Assembly: GCF_000737335.2 (NCBI RefSeq)
Contig: NZ_JMCC02000004.1
Location: forward strand, 96,375-160,374
Direction: 5' to 3'
Length of the DNA: 64,000 nt
Source: Enhygromyxa salina
GTDB lineage: Bacteria > Myxococcota_A > Polyangia > Nannocystales > Nannocystaceae
The translations under genes and the position numbers were made by a program. Below the pieces are notes generated by a model that was not told the origin of the DNA, did not search any database, and saw only the letters and a list, made by a program, of their open reading frames with translations. Below, piece by piece: positions 50,095-58,840 of the stretch. Each line of letters opens with the position of its first letter. Position 1 is the first letter of the stretch.

Positions 50095-51828
50095 ATGAGC
50101 ATCCGCGCTTTCAGACGGTCTCCGATGCGAGCGACCATAGTGTCGAGCCTCGGTCCAGTGTTGGCGTGTGCTAGCTTTGACCCGTCGCCTGACATCGAGG
50201 CTGGAAGTACAGCCGAGAGTGGCGGAGTTGAAGAATCCGTGGAGTTTGATGGCCAGGGTCGTGGGCGTATATATCCGCCCATCCAGGCGGGCTCAAAAAG
50301 TGCTGTCGTCATCGGAGCCCCGCAGAGCGCGTATAGTGGAAACGTGAGAGCGGGACAGGTGTTGATCGTGATTGATGATGGCGCTGGCTACGTCGTGCCC
50401 GACTCCGTGCCAGCCCGGATCGTCGAGGACCAGACTGCCCCGATCTGCTCAGACGGCCACCGCTTCGCCTGGGAACTGGGGGCGAACCGACGGCTGGGGT
50501 CTGCGCTTGCCTTCTACGTCCAAAAGCCAGGCTCGCCGTTTAGCAGCTATGCAGGACGCCTCGCCACCTCGGCGGCGACCGCGGCTGGGAACTCCGGCCG
50601 GCTCTTGCTCTATCCCGGCTGCAGCAGTTGCGTAGTCTTTCCCAAGCCCAGCGGCGAAGACACTGTCCTCGGCACCCAGTTTGGGGGCAGTGTTGCGTTC
50701 GGTTTTTTTGGCGATCCGGCTGAAGTGCCAACTGAAAAGATGATCGTCGGGAGCCCTCTGGATGGCAGTGGAACGGTCGCCGTGATCGACGCCGAGGCCT
50801 ATCGCCGCTTCGAGCAACTCAATATTGTGGGTGGAACGCGGGAGGGAACACGAGAATGCCAGTGCGACTTCAGCCCCAACTTCGGTAATGTCGACTGCCA
50901 ACCATGGAGCGAGGTTCTCAACGGTGCATTCAACAACGAGGAGTTCGGCGCGTCTCTGAGTGTTGCCGACTTCGACTGCGACGGAGTCGACGACCTGGCG
51001 ATCGGTGCCCCTGGTGCGGCCTTGCCGATTCAAGGCGGAGGGTTTGTGGAAGGAGCAGGGGCGGTCTATGTGTTCGCCAACGCCCCTCCCAACATCGTGG
51101 GCGGCGCGACGGTGCTGAGGCAAGGTGCCTTCGAGGTCGGCGGAGAGCCCGAGCCCTCAGATCGTTTTGGTGAGACGCTGATCGCGGGCAATTTCAACGG
51201 GGCGCGACTCTCCGTCAGCGAGCGCAGTTGCTTTGATCTCGTCGTTGCGACCCCAGGAGAAAACGACGGCATTGGTGAAATTCAGGTCTTCGAGGGGAGC
51301 CCGGACGGGTTTGTATTCGTTGGGCCAATCCTTCACCTCGAGGATACCGGCTTGAGCACAGGGGAGCCCGGAGACCGCTTCGGCCACGCGATGACGGCGG
51401 GTGACTTCAATCGCGACGGGTTCGACGATCTCGCTGTGAGCGCTCCGGGCGACTCGGTCGGCGGGTCCGTGATGGTCATACCAGGATCAGCGAATGGGCT
51501 CGTCATCGACAACGCTACTTTATGGACCCAGGCCAATGGCGACAACGAACCAGGTGACGAAGCGGGCTACTCGCTGAGTTGGACCCGAGGTCGCGTGGGT
51601 GGGGTTCGCGGTGACCTCGCGGCGGCGCTGGTTGTGGGTATTCCGGGGGAAGACAGCGACGCGGGGGCGGTCGTTGCGATCCGCCTGTCATTCGATGGGA
51701 TGTTCTTTCACGGAGGCGGACCGACGTGGACGATGGCGGACTTTGGCGGAGAGGTGGTCTCAGGCGACCGATTCGGAGAGACGCTCATGCCGGCGCGCGC
51801 GATGCCGATGCGACCGTGGGAGGGGTAG
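50095..51828 (+). CDS. FG-GAP repeat lipoprotein (integrin-alpha-like propeller)
   Basis: 577 residues. Hydrophobic signal ending in VLAC gives a lipobox. FG-GAP/calcium-loop repeats are visible: DFDCDGVDDLAIGAPGA, SCFDLVVATPGENDG, DFNRDGFDDLAVSAPGD, and a late LVVGIPGEDSDAG, forming a beta-propeller with calcium loops. This is a probable surface adhesion or binding protein. Codon choice is less GC-biased at the third position than in neighbouring genes. It ends 2 nt before the small lipoprotein at 51831, so the two are co-transcribed. Confidence 0.78.
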   Translation: MSIRAFRRSPMRATIVSSLGPVLACASFDPSPDIEAGSTAESGGVEESVEFDGQGRGRIYPPIQAGSKSAVVIGAPQSAYSGNVRAGQVLIVIDDGAGYVVPDSVPARIVEDQTAPICSDGHRFAWELGANRRLGSALAFYVQKPGSPFSSYAGRLATSAATAAGNSGRLLLYPGCSSCVVFPKPSGEDTVLGTQFGGSVAFGFFGDPAEVPTEKMIVGSPLDGSGTVAVIDAEAYRRFEQLNIVGGTREGTRECQCDFSPNFGNVDCQPWSEVLNGAFNNEEFGASLSVADFDCDGVDDLAIGAPGAALPIQGGGFVEGAGAVYVFANAPPNIVGGATVLRQGAFEVGGEPEPSDRFGETLIAGNFNGARLSVSERSCFDLVVATPGENDGIGEIQVFEGSPDGFVFVGPILHLEDTGLSTGEPGDRFGHAMTAGDFNRDGFDDLAVSAPGDSVGGSVMVIPGSANGLVIDNATLWTQANGDNEPGDEAGYSLSWTRGRVGGVRGDLAAALVVGIPGEDSDAGAVVAIRLSFDGMFFHGGGPTWTMADFGGEVVSGDRFGETLMPARAMPMRPWEG

Positions 51829-51830
51829 CC

Positions 51831-52295
51831 ATGAACAGCGACCGACGAATTCTGGTAGTGCTCGGGTGCTTGCTCTCGATGCTCGTGTTCGCCTGCAAAC
51901 CGGATCCGATTGATTCGGACACCGCGATGGATGAGGGAACACCGCCCGATGCGGGCGTGGCCGGCGATCCATTGAACTGTGGTGAGGACAACCTCAACTG
52001 CGTGGGCCCGCTGCAGATCGGCACGTGCATCGATGGCGAGTGCCAGGGACGCCTGACGGAGTGCTATGAGCTAGGCGCGAGCTGTGCGGCGATCTGCGCG
52101 GAGATCGACGCGAGCTGCGAGGCGAGCTGCGAGGGCGTCGTCGCGTTTGGTTGGGCGGCGCCGAGCAAAGACGAGGCCCTGACCAACTGCGGTCTCGTCA
52201 TCGAGGACACGCAGACGCCGCTCGCTATCACGTGCGACGCCGAACTCCCGTTCTCGGCGTACCCCGCGATCAGCTGTTGCTGCAAGCTGCCCTAG
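51831..52295 (+). CDS. Small Cys-rich lipoprotein
   Basis: 154 residues. Signal peptide MNSDRRILVVLGCLLSMLVFAC (lipobox VFAC) then a region with repeated cysteines (NLNCVGPLQIGTCIDGECQGRLTECYELGASCAAICAEIDASCEASCEG). No family recognised. A GGGAGG lies 8-13 nt upstream, and the gene starts 2 nt after the FG-GAP gene stop. Confidence 0.65.
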   Translation: MNSDRRILVVLGCLLSMLVFACKPDPIDSDTAMDEGTPPDAGVAGDPLNCGEDNLNCVGPLQIGTCIDGECQGRLTECYELGASCAAICAEIDASCEASCEGVVAFGWAAPSKDEALTNCGLVIEDTQTPLAITCDAELPFSAYPAISCCCKLP

Positions 52296-52297
52296 TC

Positions 52298-52474
52298 TAG
52301 CCCCAAATCAAGCGCTGAATTGGAAAAGGTGAGTGATTTGGGGCTAGTACGAGCCGACAGGCGAGCGTTTGGGGTGAGCGAAGGGGGCTCCGCCGCCGAA
52401 GCGAGGGGCTTTCGAAAGCCCCCTTGAAGACATAGTAGGCCCGAGTCGAGCGCGCAGCGCTTGATTCGGGTCTA
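52298..52474. mobile_element. MITE-like element with 20-bp terminal inverted repeats and internal palindromes
   Basis: The ends TAGCCCCAAATCAAGCGCTG (52298-52317) and the complement of 52455-52474 match at 18 of 20 positions. Inside are a TGATTTGGGGCTA hairpin partner (52334-52346), an 18-bp perfect palindrome GGGGCTTTCGAAAGCCCC (52405-52422), and a near-palindrome at 52438-52473. No coding frame. It fills the gap between convergent genes, so it may also terminate transcription. Confidence 0.65.
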
Positions 52475-52524
52475 GCAAACCGATCCTACACTGATCCGAG
52501 GCCCCACCCACCCCAACGACGCGG

Positions 52525-53853
52525 CTAGGGTTTGCGAGGATGAAGGGCGCGGGCGCAGAAGCTGCTGAGGGTCCCGAACTCCCCGCGCAGCCAGTTCTCG
52601 TGGTCGATATCGTAGACCACCGGGTCGCCCGACGTGTCCTCGGCGTGAATGCACAGCGACGCCTGCAGCTCCTCGGAATACGCCAACTGATGGTAGGTGC
52701 CTGGCCGAGCATCGCGAACGTCGCGGTACATGTCCCACGCATAGCTCAGGCCGTAGGTCGCGGAGGAGGTCACGATGTCGGCGGCGGCGAACCGAATGTG
52801 CCCGCTCTTGTCGATGCACCCACGGTTGGCGTAGAGGTGAGCCAGAACGGAAGGAGCGAGCTTCCACTTGGAGCGAGCCTCCGAGGGAAGGTCGGCGAAT
52901 AACGCCGCTCGAAGCTCCTCGGGTGTCTTGGCCGCCCATTCATGAATCGACACCGCGGTTGGCGGTGCCTTCGAGTCATCCGCGCTCGGCACCAACTGGG
53001 CCTCCAGTCCATCGGGCAGGTACTGGAATTCCGTACGGGCGAACGGATTGACAAGCTTGATCCAACCCTTCTTGTTCACGGCCAGATACACGTGACGCCG
53101 GGCCACGTAGCCCCATACCGTCCATGGCTCGCTCTTCTCGAGAACATGCTCGGCGACGGGGGTGATCGGATCGCATCCCGCCGCGTCCTGAAATGACGCC
53201 GCACTCGATGCGGCCCAGGCCACCATCCATCGCTCGACATAGCTCGGCGCGGCGGATTTGCTGTTTTCGCGGTCGAGCTTCACGTATTCGACCTTCTCTT
53301 TGGATAGCGGCGCAATGAGCGGGAGCGGACCTGCGGCCTCCAGAAGCTCGTTGAGAGACCTGGCGAATGGGGAGAAGACGCACCGTTGTTCCGGCGCAAC
53401 GTCAACCTTCCCGTCAACCGCGAAACCGAGGAGCTTGTGACGCGTCTTGTTCGTGCGAAACAGCGGCGACCACCGAAGACCATCCGTCGTGCTCGCGTCG
53501 TAGCGGGCCCGCGCTGCCTGCAGAACCCTGGCCCCCAGCGCCCGGTGGTCCTCCCCCTTCTTCCCGAAGGCGGCCGTGAGGGGTTTGACGTCGCTGTCAT
53601 TGTCCCGGTATCCCCACTTCATCGGGGCTTCGATGTACTCCGAAAAGTGCCAGCCATAGCGGCCGAACCTCTCGTCCATACAGCCTTGCACGAGCACATC
53701 CTGGGGCAACTCACTGGCTCGGGCGCACAAGATCTCGAGCAACTTTGGCTTTAAGAACGCCTCCAGCTTCGCAAAGGGATCCTGCTCCCCGAGCGTCTGC
53801 AGATCGACGGCGGCCGCCGTTTCTTTCCAGTTTGAGAGGGGATCGGCGCCCAT
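52525..53853 (-). CDS. Hypothetical protein, 442 residues
   Basis: No family recognised. No signal peptide or membrane segment, so probably cytoplasmic. Near the C-terminus the sequence SGDPVVYDIDHENWLRGEFGTLSSFCARAL loosely resembles the end of SMI1/KNR4 (SUKH) domains, but this is weak. Codon use is less GC-biased than in neighbours, as in the FG-GAP genes just upstream, hinting at recent acquisition. The ATG at 53853 is chosen because the longer upstream frame has low-complexity, antisense-like sequence. Confidence 0.55.
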   Translation of the reverse strand: MGADPLSNWKETAAAVDLQTLGEQDPFAKLEAFLKPKLLEILCARASELPQDVLVQGCMDERFGRYGWHFSEYIEAPMKWGYRDNDSDVKPLTAAFGKKGEDHRALGARVLQAARARYDASTTDGLRWSPLFRTNKTRHKLLGFAVDGKVDVAPEQRCVFSPFARSLNELLEAAGPLPLIAPLSKEKVEYVKLDRENSKSAAPSYVERWMVAWAASSAASFQDAAGCDPITPVAEHVLEKSEPWTVWGYVARRHVYLAVNKKGWIKLVNPFARTEFQYLPDGLEAQLVPSADDSKAPPTAVSIHEWAAKTPEELRAALFADLPSEARSKWKLAPSVLAHLYANRGCIDKSGHIRFAAADIVTSSATYGLSYAWDMYRDVRDARPGTYHQLAYSEELQASLCIHAEDTSGDPVVYDIDHENWLRGEFGTLSSFCARALHPRKP

Positions 53854-53946
53854 GCCAGAACGGTCGCATGCACGCGGAACTCGGTCAAATGTTGCGTGGC
53901 TACAGCCACCTGAATCGCGCGGATAGGACATACGATCGGGGGGAGC

Positions 53947-54315
53947 GTGAACGTCGTGCCGTTCATTTTCGGCGGGCGGATCGGCAGGCGAAGTGGGCCC
54001 GGGCCGGGTCGGGTGGCGATGTGGTCCGGCTTGTTGGCTATCTCGACCAAGCGCATCGCACCTCGGGAACGCGGGCAGGTCACGTTGAGCCGCAGCGAGG
54101 AGTCGGAGCGCTGGATCAACTGCACGGCGTTGGTGGTGGACATCGCCCAGGACGTGATCATGGCCCGCGCGGGTGACCTCGATGGCGACGGCGACGACGA
54201 GCTGGTGATGGTCCACGACAACGGCTTCGTGGTTGTGCTGCGACGCGCAGTGAGCCGGGCAGGGATAGCCGGGCGGCCGCGTGCGGAGTCGACGCAGGTG
54301 TCGTGTTTTTTTTGA
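53947..54315 (+). pseudogene. FG-GAP-like gene remnant
   Basis: A 122-codon frame beginning at a GTG encodes mostly Arg-rich, non-protein-like sequence, then the stretch DIAQDVIMARAGDLDGDGDDELVMVHDNGFVVVLRR, a clear FG-GAP/VCBS repeat, near its 3' end. Together with the short length it looks like the leftover 3' part of a larger propeller gene. Confidence 0.4.
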
Positions 54316-54360
54316 TCACCCCCCTCAATCGTTCGCGACCCACGCCTCACTCAGTGGGCG

Positions 54361-55223
54361 ATGACCAGCCAACTCTTCCCCTCCCGCGCTTTCCTTGCTT
54401 CGACCAGCCTCCTCGCCCTGCTCGCCAGCGGGTGCGTCATCGAGGAGCCACCCAATGAGGACACCAGCGACGCGACCACGGGGGACGGCGACGGCGACGA
54501 CACTACGGGGGACGGCGACGGCGACCCCGACACGGGCGACGGCGACGGCGACGGCGACGGGATCTGCCCCGGCTCCGAGGCGTTCTGCACCGAGGCCGAG
54601 TCGCACTGCGGCCCCGACGGGACCCTGGAGATCTGCCAGTACAACCCAGAGAACGACTGCATCGAGCACTTCGTGGTCAACTGCGACGCCGAGGTCGGGC
54701 CGGGCTCGATGTGCGTGACGGTCGATCCAACCGAGGCCGGCTGCACCCAGCCAGAGGAGGCGCTGATCCGCTTCGTCAACCTCTCGGACGGCGGCGCCGA
54801 GCCGACGCGCTTCAAGATCGGTGAGTGGGTCGGTCCCGAGCTCGAGTTTAGCCAGTCCGAGGGCTACCAGCCGTTCCCCGTTGGGGCCCACGACGTCTCG
54901 GCCACCAACCTCGAGGACCTCGTGCTCTCGAACGAGATCGGCTACGTGTTCGAGGCCGGCAAGAAGTACACGGTCGCGGCGATGGGCGTGTACATGGGGC
55001 ACCCCAACGTGTGGATCAATGTTGACTCCCACGTTGACGAGGCCATCCCCGCCGACTTCTCGCGGATGACTGGCAGGGCGCGGCGTTCATGCAGGTCGCC
55101 AACAACGAGTCGCTGTATGTGTTCTTGACCTGCACGGGCAGCTGCAACAGCGACGAGGATCGCTTCGTGCTCGGCATGCTCGAGGACTCGTCGACCTTCA
55201 CCGTCGAGCTGCTGGCTCCCTGA
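54361..55223 (+). pseudogene. Frameshifted DUF4397-like lipoprotein with Gly-Asp linker
   Basis: The ATG at 54361 encodes a signal peptide (lipobox ASGC), a GDGDGD linker and a Cys-rich segment, then a DUF4397-like domain (ALIRFVNLSDGGAEPTRFKIGEWVG...YVFEAGKKYTVAAMGVY). At about 55065 (CGG followed by ATGACTGG) the frame goes out of register. The other frame continues smoothly (DDWQGAAFMQVANNESLYVFLTCTGSCNSDEDRFVLGMLEDSSTFTVELLAP) to a stop at 55221-55223, which would need one extra G. Either the gene is broken or this is a sequencing error; the direct frame ends at 55128. Confidence 0.65.
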
Positions 55224-55263
55224 TAGCGCGAGTTGCTCACGCCGCGGTCCCCTCGGCGACCGA

Positions 55264-55306
55264 GCGCTCCGTCTTCCGCCTCGAGTCTTGGCGGCAGACG
55301 GAGCGC
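55264..55306. terminator. Strong GC-rich hairpin upstream of the ATP-grasp operon
   Basis: GCGCTCCGTCT (55264-55274) pairs with AGACGGAGCGC (55296-55306), with an inner CCGCC/GGCGG pair. It sits 41 bp past the DUF4397-like stop and 150 bp before the operon start. Confidence 0.55.
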
Positions 55307-55458
55307 CCCGCGTGGTTCGCCGACGCAGACCCCGGCCTGCCGCCGCGGCCCACACACGCCGCGCGCCACCTGCTGGCCAACCGTGACCACCCTGCAGCTA
55401 GCGCTTGGCGGCCGCCGCGGCTCTGATAGGTTCGGGCTTCCGGTGCCGGAGCACACCC

Positions 55459-56688
55459 ATGCCCGTCGACGTCATCTTCCTCGAACCCAACTTTCCTCGT
55501 AACCAGCGAGAGTTTGCCCGCGCGCTGCATGCAGTGGGCGCGCGCGTCACCGGGATCGGTGAGCGACCCAAGGAGTATCTCGACGACGAGATGCGCCACT
55601 GGCTGAGCCACTACGAGCAAGTCAGCAACGTCACGGATCCAACCCAGGTCGAGCGCGCGGTTCGGTTCATGCAAACCAAGATCCGCGTGGATCGGCTCGA
55701 GGCCGCGGTCGAGGCCCACGTGATGTGTGCGGCCAAGGTCCGCGAGGCCTGCGGGATCCCGGGCACCTCGGTCGAGACCACGTTCTTGTGCCGCGACAAG
55801 CCGGCCATGAAAGAGGCGCTGCGCAAGGCTGGGGTGCCCTGTGCCCAGTCAATTGGCTCGGACGATGCCAAGGAGATCAAGGACTTCGTTCAGCGGATCG
55901 GCTACCCGGTGATCGTCAAGCCGCGCGACGCCGCGGGGGCGGCCGCGACCTACCGGTGTGACGACGACGCGTCGCTGGCCCAGGCGCTGCACGAGAGCGG
56001 CGTGGGCAGCGGGCACAGCGTCGCGGTGGAAGAGTTCATCGAGGGCCACGAAGGGTTCTGGGACACGATCACGGTCGGGGGCACGGTCGTCCACGAGTTC
56101 GTGTGCCACTACTACCCCAGCGTGCTCGAGGCGATGCGCTCGCGCGAGGTCAACCCGCAGTTCATCTGCACCAACCGGGTCGACGCAGCCGGCAGCTACG
56201 ACGAGGTCAAGGCGATGGGCCGCAAGGTCCTGGGTGCGCTCGGGATCAAGACCAGCGCCACCCACATGGAGTGGTTCTACGGTCCCAAGGGGCTCAAGTT
56301 CAGCGAGATCGGCTGCCGCCCGCCGGGCGTCGGCGCGTGGGACTTGTACTGCGCCGCCAACGACGTCGACATCTACCGCGAGTGGGCCGAGGCGGTGGTG
56401 TGGCGCACCCAAAAACAGAAGCTCTCGCGTCGCTTCTCGGCCGGGATCGTCGCGCTGCGCCCGGATCGTGACGGCCGGATCGTCGGCTACGAGGGCATGG
56501 ACACGGTCGAGCGCGCGTTCGGTCAGTGGATCATCGACGCCCACCTGCCGGCCGCGGGCACGCCCACCGGCCCGGTTGGCGCCGGGTTCATGGCCAACGC
56601 GTGGATCCGCATGAAGCACCCCGACTACGACGAGCTGCGGCGCATGCTCGACCTGGTTGGGCAAACGGTGAAGGTTCGGGCAGCTTGA
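55459..56688 (+). CDS. ATP-grasp ligase 1
   Basis: 409 residues. ATP-grasp fold: an N-terminal pre-ATP-grasp lobe (VDVIFLEPNFPRNQREFARALHAVGARVTGIGE), DKPAMKEALRKAGVPC, an ATP-binding lysine block (GYPVIVKPRDAAGAAATYRCDDD), a hinge (SVAVEEFIEGHEGFWDT) and a Mg-site block (KFSEIGCRPPGVG, compare EINPRPPG). It is of the carboxylate-amine/PurK-biotin carboxylase type and should activate a carboxylate with ATP and join it to an amine. GGAG lies 7 nt before the ATG. First gene of a tight operon: S51-like protein 8 nt downstream. Substrate unknown. Confidence 0.82.
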   Translation: MPVDVIFLEPNFPRNQREFARALHAVGARVTGIGERPKEYLDDEMRHWLSHYEQVSNVTDPTQVERAVRFMQTKIRVDRLEAAVEAHVMCAAKVREACGIPGTSVETTFLCRDKPAMKEALRKAGVPCAQSIGSDDAKEIKDFVQRIGYPVIVKPRDAAGAAATYRCDDDASLAQALHESGVGSGHSVAVEEFIEGHEGFWDTITVGGTVVHEFVCHYYPSVLEAMRSREVNPQFICTNRVDAAGSYDEVKAMGRKVLGALGIKTSATHMEWFYGPKGLKFSEIGCRPPGVGAWDLYCAANDVDIYREWAEAVVWRTQKQKLSRRFSAGIVALRPDRDGRIVGYEGMDTVERAFGQWIIDAHLPAAGTPTGPVGAGFMANAWIRMKHPDYDELRRMLDLVGQTVKVRAA

Positions 56689-56696
56689 GCTTGGCG

Positions 56697-57698
56697 ATGG
56701 TGACCCCCACACCCCGTCCACGCGACGTCGTCTTGCTGGGAGCGCAGCGCTGGGATTCCACGCTTGGCTCGGTCGTGCGTGGGCTCGACTGCGATGGGCC
56801 GATCGCGTTGATCACCGCCGGCTGGCGCGACCGCGAGGACGAGGACGAAGAGCTGCGCAACCACTTGGCGTGCAAGACCGTCAACTTGCGCCTGTACCAC
56901 CGCAGCGACGAGGTCAACGCCCGCGACGGCGACCTGGCCAAGGCCCACCGGGCCAAGCAGACCAAGCTGCGCCACAAGCAGGACTTCTATCGGATCCGGC
57001 TCGAGCACGAGCTGGCCGCGAACCATGTGATCCGTCAGCGTCGCGCGCCGCCTGAAGTGCTCGAGGAAGAGGAGGGCGCCTCGGTCGCCGCGATCCGGGC
57101 GCTCGACGCCTACCACTACGACCAGTGCGAGCGGATCCACCAAGAGTTCGAGGAGGCCGAGGGTCTGTACGAGCGCCCCGTGATCAAGGAGCACCGCGAG
57201 CAATTGGCAGAGGCGCTCGCGGGCTGCAACGCGGTGGCGATCGCGGGCGGGCACGTGGCGGCGCTGCTCAACCGCATGCGCCTGTTTGGGATCCGCGAGC
57301 TGCTGACCAACCAAAGCGTGTTCGCGTGGTCGGGCGGCGGGATGGTCGTGAGCGAGCGGATCGTGCTGTTTCACGACTCGCCGCCCCAGGGTCCCGGGGC
57401 TTCGGAGGTGCTGGGCGCGGGCCTGGGGCTGGTGCCCGGCGTGGTCGTGCTGCCGCATCCGCGCACCCGCCTGCGCCTCGATGATCGGGAGCGGGTTGGG
57501 CTGTTGGCGCGGCGCTTTGATCCTGCCCAGTGCCTCGCGTTCCCCGAGGGCGCTCACGTCACGTACCAGGGCGGCGAGCTGGTCCGGCCTTCGTCGGTCA
57601 TCCGTCTGCGCCGCGACGGATCGTACGCGCCATTTGAAGCGGACCCCAGTGAAGGGAACCCCGGCGACGGGAATTCGGGCGAGGAGCAGCCGACATGA
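56697..57698 (+). CDS. S51/cyanophycinase-like class I glutamine-amidotransferase-fold protein
   Basis: 333 residues. The core GCNAVAIAGGHVAALLNRM...VFAWSGGGMVVSERIVLFHDSPP fits peptidase family S51 (cyanophycinase/dipeptidase E), where a Ser in a G-x-S-x-G-like nucleophile turn (here WSGGGM) follows a strand. The N-terminal ~150 residues are charged and helical and not part of that fold. It may hydrolyse or process the ligase product, or carry out transfer. An upstream TTG could be the start. The stop overlaps the next ATG (ATGA at 57695-57698). Confidence 0.6.
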   Translation: MVTPTPRPRDVVLLGAQRWDSTLGSVVRGLDCDGPIALITAGWRDREDEDEELRNHLACKTVNLRLYHRSDEVNARDGDLAKAHRAKQTKLRHKQDFYRIRLEHELAANHVIRQRRAPPEVLEEEEGASVAAIRALDAYHYDQCERIHQEFEEAEGLYERPVIKEHREQLAEALAGCNAVAIAGGHVAALLNRMRLFGIRELLTNQSVFAWSGGGMVVSERIVLFHDSPPQGPGASEVLGAGLGLVPGVVVLPHPRTRLRLDDRERVGLLARRFDPAQCLAFPEGAHVTYQGGELVRPSSVIRLRRDGSYAPFEADPSEGNPGDGNSGEEQPT

Positions 57699-58828
57699 CC
57701 ACCGCGATCCGAGAGCTGGTCGCCGCGGGCCCCAGCGCCAACGTTGACGAGTGGATGAAGGGAAAGACCTTCCCGCTGGTCGAGGGCAAGAACGCGACGC
57801 TGGTCTGGCGCGGCGACGCCGACGAGGTCCGCCTGCGCCACTTCATCTTTGGGCTCGAGACCTCGCAGCCGCTGGCGCGGATCGAGGGCACCAACTTGTG
57901 GTACCTCGAAGTCGAGATCCCGCCGCGTTCGCGGGTCGAGTACAAGCTCGAGGTCCGCCGCGGCGAGACCAACAAGTGGATCCGCGACCCGCTCAACCCC
58001 CACCGCGCTCACGATCCCTTTGGCGCGAACTCGGTGCTGCAGGGGGCTGGCTACACGATCCCGGTCTGGACGCAGCCCGATCCCAAGGCCCGCGCGGGTC
58101 TGCTCGAGCCGTTCTCGATCCACAGCGAGGCGTTTGGCGAGGATCGGCGGGGGCACCTGTATCTGCCGCCGCGGTTTCGCCGGACCCGTCAGTACCCGCT
58201 GCTGGTGATCCACGATGGCTCCGACTACATGCGCTTCGCGGGCATGAAGACGGTGCTGGACAACCTGATCGAGCGCCTCGAGATCCCGCCGCTGATCGCG
58301 GTGTTCCTGGACTCGCCCGACCGCCTGCGCGAGTACGCCAACGACGAACGCCACGCCCGCTTCGTGACCGAGGAGCTCGCGCCGCGGCTGGCCGAGCGGC
58401 TGCCGTTGCTCGACACCCCGCGCGGCCGCTGCCTGATGGGCGCGAGCTTTGGCGGGGTCGCGGCGCTGTCAACCGCGGTCCGCTATCCGAACTACTGGGG
58501 GCGGCTGCTGCTGCAGTCTGGCTCGTTCGCGTTCACGGACATCGGCCACCAAAACCACCGGGGCCCGCTGTTCAACCCGGTGGTCAGCTTCATGAACGCC
58601 TTCCGCGAGGACCCCAAGGCGATCAGCGAGCGGGTGTTCGTGAGCTGCGGCGTGTACGAGTCCTTGATCTACGAGAACCGATCTCTGGTACCGTTGCTCG
58701 ACGAGACCGGCATGCAAGTGCGCTTTGTCGAGGCCCGCGACGGACACAACTGGGAGAACTGGCGCGACCGCTCGCGCGAGGGGCTCTCGTGGCTGTTCCC
58801 CGGCCCCCTGCTGATGATCTACGAGTGA
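57695..58828 (+). CDS. Esterase (Fes/enterochelin-esterase-like)
   Basis: 377 residues. An N-terminal CBM48/E-set-like segment (NATLVWRGDADEVRLRHFIFGLE...WYLEVEIPPRSRVEYKLEVRRG) precedes an esterase-D-type alpha/beta hydrolase (YPLLVIHDGSDYMRF, nucleophile in MGASFGG, and a late His in ARDGHNWENWRDR). This is the layout of Fes-like esterases, which cleave ester- or lactone-linked catechol-type peptides, but the family is broad. Translationally coupled to the S51-like gene (4-bp overlap). Confidence 0.8.
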   Translation: MTTAIRELVAAGPSANVDEWMKGKTFPLVEGKNATLVWRGDADEVRLRHFIFGLETSQPLARIEGTNLWYLEVEIPPRSRVEYKLEVRRGETNKWIRDPLNPHRAHDPFGANSVLQGAGYTIPVWTQPDPKARAGLLEPFSIHSEAFGEDRRGHLYLPPRFRRTRQYPLLVIHDGSDYMRFAGMKTVLDNLIERLEIPPLIAVFLDSPDRLREYANDERHARFVTEELAPRLAERLPLLDTPRGRCLMGASFGGVAALSTAVRYPNYWGRLLLQSGSFAFTDIGHQNHRGPLFNPVVSFMNAFREDPKAISERVFVSCGVYESLIYENRSLVPLLDETGMQVRFVEARDGHNWENWRDRSREGLSWLFPGPLLMIYE

Positions 58829-58840
58829 AAGAAGGACACC

